Below are positions 5,956-11,394 of a stretch of DNA of 11,394 nucleotides, one piece after another. The DNA comes from Phycisphaerae bacterium (GTDB lineage: Bacteria > Planctomycetota > Phycisphaerae > JAJVII01): positions 1 to 11,394 of the forward strand of contig JAQTVL010000086.1 in the NCBI GenBank assembly GCA_028706835.1, in the 5' to 3' direction. Position 1 is the stretch's first letter. Each line of letters opens with the position of its first letter. The position numbers and the translations under genes are program-made. The notes beneath the pieces were generated by a model. The model did not search any database. It was not told the origin of the DNA and was given only the letters and a program-made list of their open reading frames with translations.

Positions 5956-7239
5956 TCACATCTGGGCGTTGTAGAAGATTCGCTGCACGTTGCGGCGCAG
6001 CAGGTCGGCTGCCAGGTCGACCGCCTTCTCTTCGCTCCAGCCGCGATCGCAAATGAACTCGTCGACCAGCACGCGGGCCAGACAGCGGCGATACATGTTG
6101 AACTTCGGGTAGCCGAGTTCCAGCATGTACATGTCGCTGTAATAGCCCAACTGCTTGACTCGCGGCACGGCCTGCAACCGGCCTCGCAGGTCGCGCTCGA
6201 TCAGGCTGGGGATGTTCGAATACCACCAATGCCCAGCCGGGTAGACGTTCGGGCGGATCCAACTGTAGGTAATCAGTTCCGGGTTCTCGCCGCTGTCGAT
6301 GATCGAGACGGGGAACTTGACGTTCGCAAACGCGTTGAACAGGGCGTCATACTGCGACAGGCTGTTGCGGCGGTCGAACAGATCCTGTCCCCCGGTCACG
6401 CCGGCGGGATACACGCCGCGGATCGCGCCGATCATCAGGTCGAACGGCAGGCCGTGGTCGCTGCACAGTTGCGTGATCGTCCAGAAGATGTAGTGCTGCA
6501 CCCGCCTACACTCGTCGTGCGTGAGCGGTTGGCCGGCGAACGTCCGGGCCAGCAGCGGTTCGACGGACGCGCGAGAGACCTTCTGCGGCGCAAAATCGGG
6601 CGTCAGGCCGATCGCGCATGCGCGGGCGTTGTGCCGCTTGAAGTGGGCGAACACCGCGGCCAGGGCCTTCTCCAGCGTGGCCCCGTTCTTCACATCGACG
6701 CGACTGCACGCGCGCAGCCGGTCGAGCACGCCGGGCTGGCCAAGCCGGAGCACCAGTTCGTCGCACCGCAGGCAGGGCACGTACAGGTGCGTGTCGAAGC
6801 CCGCCAGCTTGTCGTCGAAATCGTTGGTCAGGAAGGCCACGTCGATCCGCGACTTGGCCAGCACGGTCCTGTCCCAGCCAGGCCGGCGCATCTTCTGGGC
6901 GGCGAGCTTGGCCAGGGCGTCAATGTTTCGCTCATCCACGAAGTCGTCGTCGAAGCCGAGCAGGTCGCGGGCGATGTCGATCAGCCAGCCGTATTGCACC
7001 GTGTTGCTGAGGCGGGGCAGGAACTTGGCGATGTTGCGAATGCGTTTTGCCGGAGCGACGTCCTTGGCGACCAGCGCCGCGGGCATGCCCGCCGAGTGCG
7101 ACAGCTCGGTCCAGTAGTGGTAGCTGAGCAGGTCGTCCAGCGTCGAGGCCGCCGGGCGAAGCGGGTTGAGGTGCGTGTGGGCGTCGATGGCGACGATGCC
7201 CATGACCGCGTCAAGGATGCGTTTGCGGACCGGTTCCAT
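5956..7239 (-). CDS. UxaC-like (uronate isomerase family) protein, divergent active site
   Basis: This 427-residue protein belongs to the glucuronate/uronate isomerase branch of the amidohydrolase superfamily; classical members (about 470 residues) interconvert hexuronates and ketohexuronates with a metal in a TIM barrel. Visible are the metal-binding HTH (21-23), an HYW segment matching the catalytic His-Tyr, IGAIR (equivalent to the IGALR substrate Arg), GHWWYSN (GWWF in UxaC), YYSD with the conserved Asp, and a C-terminal MYRRCLA matching FRRIL. The His just before IGAxR is Met, and RHEYFRR is KFNMYRR, so the reaction may differ; a lactonase or other hydrolase is possible. The ATG at 7239 has AAAGGA upstream and overlaps the preceding stop (TGATG); an upstream ATG at 7263 is less likely. 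It is the last gene of the URO-D/SGNH operon. Confidence 0.75.
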   Translation of the reverse strand: MEPVRKRILDAVMGIVAIDAHTHLNPLRPAASTLDDLLSYHYWTELSHSAGMPAALVAKDVAPAKRIRNIAKFLPRLSNTVQYGWLIDIARDLLGFDDDFVDERNIDALAKLAAQKMRRPGWDRTVLAKSRIDVAFLTNDFDDKLAGFDTHLYVPCLRCDELVLRLGQPGVLDRLRACSRVDVKNGATLEKALAAVFAHFKRHNARACAIGLTPDFAPQKVSRASVEPLLARTFAGQPLTHDECRRVQHYIFWTITQLCSDHGLPFDLMIGAIRGVYPAGVTGGQDLFDRRNSLSQYDALFNAFANVKFPVSIIDSGENPELITYSWIRPNVYPAGHWWYSNIPSLIERDLRGRLQAVPRVKQLGYYSDMYMLELGYPKFNMYRRCLARVLVDEFICDRGWSEEKAVDLAADLLRRNVQRIFYNAQM

Positions 7240-7817
7240 CACGATGTCCTTTCGATGATGCAATTGGCGACGGCCTGTGCGATCGCCTGATTGCCCAGGT
7301 CGCTCATGTGCGTGCCGTCAGCCGAGACAGCTGCCGGTCGGCCGGCAGCTTCGACGACCGCGTGAAGGTCGTTGACTTCGACGCCCGCGGCTTGAGCAGC
7401 GGCCAAGGCGGCTGCATTGTACGCGACCACGTCCGCCTGGCGACGGATGAATTCCTTGCGATTAACGAATCGTTCATCGACCACGGGCGTGGTCGTCGCC
7501 CAGATGATGCGGGCCTTCGGCGCCAGTCTGCGCAGATCGACGAGTATCTGCGGAATATTCCGGCGATACTCGTCCAGCGGCACCTGGTGCTCATTCGCCT
7601 GCTGGAGCATCGTCTTGAGGTCGTGCAGCCCGCAGTTGATGTGTACCACGTCGGGCGGCGGAGTCCCGAGCCAGGCGGCCAGGTTGGCCAGGATGCGCCG
7701 GCTATCACCGCCGTTGTCTTCCGGGCCGATCACGTCCACCCGCCCGGCCAGCAGCGACGCGACCACCGGCTGATAGCCCATCCGAATCGAATCCCCGATC
7801 AGCAGAACGCGTGGCAT
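7239..7817 (-). CDS. SGNH/GDSL-family hydrolase
   Basis: This 192-residue protein is a single-domain SGNH hydrolase, a family of serine esterases that often deacetylate or de-esterify sugars. All four blocks are visible: GDS with nucleophile Ser10, a block II glycine in NGGDS (36-40), block III INCGLHD with Asn61, and block V DGTH with Asp167 and His170. There is no signal peptide, so it probably acts in the cytoplasm on an imported substrate. The start ATG at 7817 is preceded by CGGAGAG. It begins 15 nt after the URO-D-like stop, and its TGA overlaps the ATG of the UxaC-like gene, so all three are probably co-translated. The exact ester substrate is unknown. Confidence 0.85.
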   Translation of the reverse strand: MPRVLLIGDSIRMGYQPVVASLLAGRVDVIGPEDNGGDSRRILANLAAWLGTPPPDVVHINCGLHDLKTMLQQANEHQVPLDEYRRNIPQILVDLRRLAPKARIIWATTTPVVDERFVNRKEFIRRQADVVAYNAAALAAAQAAGVEVNDLHAVVEAAGRPAAVSADGTHMSDLGNQAIAQAVANCIIERTS

Positions 7818-7832
7818 AATCCGTCTCTCCGT

Positions 7833-8918
7833 TCAGGAATAGAACCCGTCAGCCGTCTGTTCCACCAGTTCCGCGACGACCGCCACATTTTCGAGTTTGG
7901 CTGCCAGCGGGATTTCCTCGTGGCCGAGCACGAAGTGCCGATCGCCGCGCATCCGGTCCAGCGTGGCCCGCACGTGGGTCCGCATCTCATCCGGAGTGCA
8001 GATGGCGTAGCGCGATGGGTCGACGCCGCCGATCAGCCAGACGTCGTCGCCCAGTGCCCGGCGCATGGCCGGGAGGTCGGCATCGCCCAGCGGCGGCGGC
8101 GTGATCGCCTCGATGCCGTCCAGATCGATCTGCGCGATCACTTCCAGCATCTTCGCCCCGAGGTGCCCGCACATGTGCGGCACGAACAACTTGCCCGCGC
8201 GGCGCACGATGGCCGCGTATTCGTTCAACTGCCAGACGCAATGCTCGGCGTACATCCGCGGGCCGGTCAGCATGCTGGAGGTGTCCTCCATCGGCCTGAT
8301 GATCCGCCCGGGGCCGGAGCACGCGACGGCGTAAAACTGCTTGTTTTTCTCGTGGGCGAACCTGCACAACTCGACCAGTTCATCCGTGTGCTCCAGCATG
8401 CACATGAGCGTTTCCTGCACGCCCATGTCCCACATAATCAGGTGCTGAAGGGGCGTCGCGGGCACGTCGATCGTGGCCAGGTCGCTGCCGGCGATCTCGG
8501 CCTCGGGGCCAGCCGGCGGCGACAACTCGTAGGTCTCGTCGTCCAGCATCGCCCGATAGGCGGCAAACGACTCGGGCCCCTTCACCAGCAGTTCGTAGTT
8601 CAGCAGCGTGCCGCTGTTGGCATCCCACACCCGCCGGCGGCTCAGGTCGCCCGCCGGGGTGCGGATTACGCACAGGCCGGTGGCCTCGTCCGTCTCGATC
8701 TCGACGCGGCGATGGATCGTCCGGACGGTCTGCACGCGGTGCAGATGATCGGCCCCAATCCGCCGGGCCGCCTCGCGCTCCAGTTCCCAGTAAGGCCCGG
8801 GCGTGCCGGGCGGGGCGTTCAGCAGCTTGCGGACGAAGCCCTCGTTGAGCTCCGGCGCCCACGGCAGGCGGCGCGGCGTCTTGCCGGCGAACAGGTCTGC
8901 AACTTCCCGGGCGGACAT
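7833..8918 (-). CDS. Uroporphyrinogen decarboxylase-family protein (URO-D/MtaA-like)
   Basis: This 361-residue protein has the URO-D TIM-barrel fold (Pfam URO-D family), which includes HemE and zinc-dependent corrinoid methyltransferases such as MtaA. It is not HemE: the N-terminal FMRQAGRY-type Arg motif is missing. It has HMCG (His248, Cys250), matching the His-x-Cys zinc ligands of the methyltransferase branch, and FVLGHEEIP (His333) where that branch usually has Cys, so a His-Cys-His site is possible. The ATG at 8918 is preceded by AGGAGA at good spacing; the frame also extends to 8987 without support. Such proteins accompany sugar-catabolic genes in PVC bacteria with no established reaction. 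It is the first gene of the three-gene cassette. Confidence 0.8.
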   Translation of the reverse strand: MSAREVADLFAGKTPRRLPWAPELNEGFVRKLLNAPPGTPGPYWELEREAARRIGADHLHRVQTVRTIHRRVEIETDEATGLCVIRTPAGDLSRRRVWDANSGTLLNYELLVKGPESFAAYRAMLDDETYELSPPAGPEAEIAGSDLATIDVPATPLQHLIMWDMGVQETLMCMLEHTDELVELCRFAHEKNKQFYAVACSGPGRIIRPMEDTSSMLTGPRMYAEHCVWQLNEYAAIVRRAGKLFVPHMCGHLGAKMLEVIAQIDLDGIEAITPPPLGDADLPAMRRALGDDVWLIGGVDPSRYAICTPDEMRTHVRATLDRMRGDRHFVLGHEEIPLAAKLENVAVVAELVEQTADGFYS

Positions 8919-8945
8919 ACAAGCATCTCCTGTGCAGTCGCGGCG

Positions 8946-8951
8946 ATGATA
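8946..8951 (-). promoter_or_regulatory. Possible -10 box before the URO-D-like gene
   Basis: TATCAT on the - strand lies 27 nt before the start codon in the 79-nt gap after the YkgJ-like gene. No convincing -35 box accompanies it, so the cassette could equally be read through from tadA. Confidence 0.25.
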
Positions 8952-8997
8952 GCGGGTCCGGCCGTCCGCGCCCAGCGTAACTGACACCGGGCGACTG

Positions 8998-9444
8998 TCA
9001 GGCCTTCCGCGTCGCCAGATAGCGGTCGAAATCCTCGACGCTTGCGAAACACCGCTCAGCCATCTGCGCGGCGCTCATCTCGCAGTTCTCGCTCGCGTGC
9101 TCGCGGCAGACGTTGAACCGGGTCGCGTAGGTGCGGCATCGGCCGCGGGGCGTGAGGTGTCGGCAGGGCGTATGGAACTGCGCGTTCCAGGTGCCGTCGT
9201 CGTTGTCGATGAACACCTGCACGTTGTGGTGCGCCAGCCACCAGCGGATCTCATCGAGGTCGAGTTTCGTCCGGGGTCGGTCGATCTGGACGACCAAGTA
9301 CGTGCAGCACCGTCCGCCGCACAGCCGGCAGTCGCCGTGGCCGTTTGCCTTGGCGGCCTTCGGCAGGTGCCAGTTGACGTAGTCGTGAGGCTTCGGAATG
9401 CGGGGAGAACGTTTGCGGGCAACGACTCTTTTCCGTTTGTTCAT
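8998..9444 (-). CDS. YkgJ-like cysteine-rich zinc/iron-chelating protein
   Basis: This 148-residue protein matches the CxxCxxxCC family (YkgJ/UPF0153 type), thought to bind zinc or an iron-sulfur cluster; its molecular role is not established. Residues 1-20 are highly basic. The signature CRLCGGRCC (Cys39, 42, 46, 47) is followed by Cys94, 103, 113, 121 and 132, nine cysteines in all, several in the HTPCRHLTPRGRCRTY block typical of the family. The ATG at 9444 overlaps the tadA stop (ATGA), which points to translational coupling and fixes the start; a longer frame reaching 9690 lies inside tadA and is spurious. Coupling to tadA hints at a link to tRNA or translation, but that is inference. 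Confidence 0.82.
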   Translation of the reverse strand: MNKRKRVVARKRSPRIPKPHDYVNWHLPKAAKANGHGDCRLCGGRCCTYLVVQIDRPRTKLDLDEIRWWLAHHNVQVFIDNDDGTWNAQFHTPCRHLTPRGRCRTYATRFNVCREHASENCEMSAAQMAERCFASVEDFDRYLATRKA

Positions 9445-9911
9445 CCGTTCTTTCCCATCTGGCGCTGCCGGCGGAAAAACGATTGCAGGACCAGCCGGCA
9501 CTGGTCGCCCAGCACGCCGCCGGTCACTTCGATACGATGGTTCAGCCTCGGGTCGGCCGCCAGGTTCATCAGTGTGCCGCAGGCCCCGGCCTTCGGGTCC
9601 GTCGGACCGAACACGATCCGCCGAATGCGGGCCAGCACGGCTGCACCCGTACACATGGGGCAGGGCTCCAGGGTGACGAACAGTTCGCAATCCTCCAGCC
9701 GCCAGTCGCCGCGGGCGGCGGCGGCCTGTCGAATTGCGATCATTTCGGCGTGGGCCGTCGGGTCGCTATCGACGATCCGCCGATTGTGGCCGCGTCCGAT
9801 CACCTGGCCGTCGCAGACGATCACGCAGCCGATCGGGACTTCGTCGATCTGCTCGGCGAGCTTGGCCTGCTCCAGGGCAAGGAGCATGAATGTCTCATCG
9901 GACGTGGGCAT
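9441..9911 (-). CDS. tadA: tRNA(adenosine34) deaminase TadA
   Basis: This 156-residue zinc enzyme deaminates A34 to inosine in the anticodon of tRNA-Arg(ACG), so that one tRNA can read CGU, CGC and CGA. The cytidine-deaminase-like fold is clear: HAE (His54 zinc ligand, Glu56 proton shuttle) and PCPMC (Cys84 and Cys87 zinc ligands), with the TadA-typical ARIRRIVFGPTDPKAGACG and LNHRIEVTGGV segments. The length is normal. The start at 9911 keeps the full N-terminal helix; no clear Shine-Dalgarno precedes it, and a small hairpin occupies that place. It lies 72 nt after the gene for its own substrate tRNA, with no obvious terminator between, and may share that tRNA's promoter. Confidence 0.96.
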   Translation of the reverse strand: MPTSDETFMLLALEQAKLAEQIDEVPIGCVIVCDGQVIGRGHNRRIVDSDPTAHAEMIAIRQAAAARGDWRLEDCELFVTLEPCPMCTGAAVLARIRRIVFGPTDPKAGACGTLMNLAADPRLNHRIEVTGGVLGDQCRLVLQSFFRRQRQMGKNG

Positions 9912-9912
9912 G

Positions 9913-9927
9913 GGTTGAGTCGCAACC
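9913..9927 (-). promoter_or_regulatory. Hairpin at the tadA translation start
   Basis: GGTTG-AGTCG-CAACC (written on the + strand) forms a 5-bp stem with a 5-nt loop, ending one base before the tadA start codon. A second stem, AACCGC/GCGGTT (9924-9929/9950-9955), overlaps its base, so two alternative folds are possible. No Shine-Dalgarno is visible in the region. Confidence 0.35.
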
Positions 9928-9983
9928 GCGGACCGTTTTGCCTGGCCGGGCGGTTAAACAGAGGATCGTCGCGCAAGAAAGAA

Positions 9984-10057
9984 TGCACCCCACAGGACTC
10001 GAACCTGTAACCTTCTGCTCCGTAGGCAGATGCTCTATCCAATTGAGCTAGGGATGC
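9984..10057 (-). tRNA. tRNA-Arg(ACG)
   Basis: The 74-nt gene folds into a standard cloverleaf: acceptor GCATCCC/GGGGTGC with one G-T pair, discriminator A, D arm with AGCTCAATTGGATAGAGC, anticodon stem TCTGC/GCAGA with loop CTACGGA giving anticodon ACG (+ positions 10021-10023), and T arm ACAGG-TTCGAGT-CCTGT. It decodes CGN arginine codons after A34-to-inosine conversion by TadA, encoded immediately downstream. CCA is not encoded. Confidence 0.97.
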
Positions 10058-10077
10058 ATCTTTAATTCAGTCGCCTA

Positions 10078-10106
10078 AGTCTACCGGCTCGGCCTGGGCA
10101 CGTCAA
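10078..10106 (-). promoter_or_regulatory. Sigma-70 promoter of tRNA-Arg (and possibly tadA)
   Basis: On the - strand, TTGACG (-35, 10101-10106) and TAGACT (-10, 10078-10083) are separated by exactly 17 bp. The -10 box ends 20 nt before the tRNA 5' end, the same geometry as the tRNA-Ser promoter in this window. Confidence 0.75.
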
Positions 10107-10129
10107 CATTTCTGCGAGGCGGATTGCAG

Positions 10130-11338
10130 TCACAGGGTCCGTTCGTAGACGCGGAATCGGCGGTCGGCTTGGAAGCCGTGCTTTAGCAGCGGGGCAAGCA
10201 TCGCACGGTTGTCCTCCAAGACCAGGTGTGCATCGACGAAGCGAATGCGGTGGGCAAGGAGGTTGCGAGCCAGTTGCCCGATCAGTTGCGGGCCCACGCC
10301 GAACTGATCGCCGCCGTTGGACACCCCGGCGACGATGATTCGGGCGCACTGCGCCGGCGATCGCCAGGCCCGCAGCAAGAACTCCAGCGGCTCCAGCCAG
10401 CCCACGCGGATACGAAGCCGACTGATCGTCTCGTTCAAATCCGGCACCGCCAGCGTTACGCCGATCGGCTTCCCGGCTCGCTCGGCAACCAGCACGAAGT
10501 CGGCGTTGAGGAACCGGCGGAGCGACCCAGCCATCAGCCGCCACTCATCGTCGCTGATCGGCGTGTAGCCCCAACTGCTGACCAGCACCTCGTTGACCGC
10601 ATCGCGGACGATCCGCGACTCATCCTCGAACCGTCTCAGATTGACCGGGCGGATGGTCACGTCGCCGGCTGATCGCCGGGCGCCCATCAGGCCGGTCCGC
10701 TCGATGAAGCGGTCGACATTGGCCCGGCACTGCGGATCCGTCAGATCGATCGTCAATGCGAGCAAGTCCTTGGCCTTGGTCAGTCCGCACGCCTCCAGGA
10801 GCGGGGCGTAGTAGGGCGGGTGAAAGGGGAGCAGGAAGCGGTGCGGCTGGCCGTGGCCTTCGACCAGCAGCCCGTAGTCGTAGGACTGCGAGGGGCTGGC
10901 CGGCCCGAGCATCCGCTTCATGCCCTGGCCGCGGAGCCAGTCAGCCGCCGCGTCGAGCAGTCTGCGGGCGACCGGCGGCGCGTCGATGCAGTCGAGGAAC
11001 CCGAACAGTCCGACCAGCTCATGCTCCGGCTCGGTTCGGCGGAGATGCGTGTTGTAGCGGTGGTCGATGATGGCGGCGATGCGTCCGACCGGCTGGCGGG
11101 TTCGCGCGTCAAACGCCAGGAAGAACTCCGCAACAGCCCCGCGCCCCTGGTCGTAGAACGGGTGCCGGTCGCGATCGAGCATGGGGTCCGCGACCATCTT
11201 GAGCGGCTCGACCCAGCGCGAGCCGCGAGGCATCAGCCGGCGGGGCAACCGTTTGAACAGCCGCAGGTCAGACCGCGAGCGCACCGGCCGCACATCTGGC
11301 GGCGTATCGCTCGGCACGGAGGGGGGTGTCAGGGGCAT
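10130..11338 (-). CDS. YghO-like acyl-CoA N-acyltransferase-fold protein
   Basis: The 402-residue form given here resembles the YghO group of GNAT-fold proteins, whose substrates are not established. Typical segments are FYDQGRGAVAEFFLAFD, a GRIAAIIDHRYN strand, FGFLDCID, a GPASPSQSYDYGLLVEG block, PFHPPYY and LTKAKDLLALTIDL, with a second acyltransferase-like region near the C-terminus (FVLVAERAGKPIGVTLAVPD; FGVGPQLIGQLARNLL). The start is uncertain: ATG at 11338 is the first ATG but has no ribosome binding site, a TTG lies at 11368, and the frame stays open to the window edge, so the true start may be outside. It is followed by tRNA-Arg on the same strand. Codon use and base composition look like the neighbours. 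Confidence 0.72.
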   Translation of the reverse strand: MPLTPPSVPSDTPPDVRPVRSRSDLRLFKRLPRRLMPRGSRWVEPLKMVADPMLDRDRHPFYDQGRGAVAEFFLAFDARTRQPVGRIAAIIDHRYNTHLRRTEPEHELVGLFGFLDCIDAPPVARRLLDAAADWLRGQGMKRMLGPASPSQSYDYGLLVEGHGQPHRFLLPFHPPYYAPLLEACGLTKAKDLLALTIDLTDPQCRANVDRFIERTGLMGARRSAGDVTIRPVNLRRFEDESRIVRDAVNEVLVSSWGYTPISDDEWRLMAGSLRRFLNADFVLVAERAGKPIGVTLAVPDLNETISRLRIRVGWLEPLEFLLRAWRSPAQCARIIVAGVSNGGDQFGVGPQLIGQLARNLLAHRIRFVDAHLVLEDNRAMLAPLLKHGFQADRRFRVYERTL

Positions 11339-11394
11339 GAGCGCGTGGGGCCTTCGGATTCGTCTCAATGGAAACGGCCCATCACCGTTGTGAG

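Noticed and set aside
5929..7290. 453-codon + strand frame opposite the UxaC-like gene
   Set aside because: It is the mirror frame of a convincing gene, shows no family features and starts inside the tRNA-Ser promoter region.
7308..8984. 558-codon + strand frame opposite the SGNH and URO-D-like genes
   Set aside because: Its translation is rich in Arg, His, Val and Gln with no domain, and the opposite strand carries two proteins with intact catalytic motifs.
9444..9690. Upstream extension of the YkgJ-like protein
   Set aside because: It overlaps the conserved C-terminal half of tadA in another frame; the ATGA overlap start is better supported.
1..11394. CRISPR array, phage, toxin-antitoxin or defence system
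   Set aside because: No regularly spaced repeats, integrase, transposase or defence-type domains are visible on either strand.

Overview
This 11.4 kb window is GC-rich chromosomal DNA from a Gram-negative bacterium. It most likely comes from the Planctomycetota/PVC group (inference). The evidence is an exported beta-helix protein with a C-terminal PEP-CTERM sorting tail, a family-36 glycosidase with a GntR-LacI type regulator, URO-D-like and UxaC-like enzymes of a kind common in PVC carbohydrate loci, and tRNA genes without encoded CCA. No phage, transposase or CRISPR genes are visible.

Left half, + strand. Positions 1-395 carry no gene but hold two elaborate nested inverted-repeat elements (about 9-105 and 208-381); the second runs right up to the ribosome binding site of a GH36 alpha-galactosidase-like gene (396-2390). 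Next come an AraR-type regulator (GntR winged helix plus LacI-type sugar-binding domain, 2567-3658) and, after a 317-nt palindrome-rich spacer, a secreted PEP-CTERM beta-helix protein (3976-5556). That spacer contains an essentially perfect sigma-54 promoter (3888-3903), and the gene is closed by a strong intrinsic terminator (5591-5622).

Right half, - strand, read right to left. An acyl-CoA N-acyltransferase-like (YghO-type) gene (11338-10130, frame open to the window edge) is followed by tRNA-Arg(ACG) with its own sigma-70 promoter. Next is tadA, whose product converts A34 of exactly that tRNA to inosine, and a CxxC-rich YkgJ-like protein overlapping tadA by 4 nt. A tight three-gene cassette follows: URO-D-like protein, SGNH hydrolase and UxaC-like isomerase/amidohydrolase, with a 15-nt gap and then a TGATG overlap. 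Last is tRNA-Ser(CGA), with its own sigma-70 promoter and a downstream hairpin.

How the genes work together (inference): the GH36 enzyme and regulator form a sugar-responsive unit; the PEP-CTERM protein is a separately controlled surface or matrix protein; the URO-D/SGNH/UxaC-like trio looks like a small catabolic cassette of unknown substrate; tadA and tRNA-Arg(ACG) form a decoding pair. The most promising leads are the sigma-54 promoter of the PEP-CTERM gene, the trio with its altered UxaC active site, and the two multi-armed palindromic elements.
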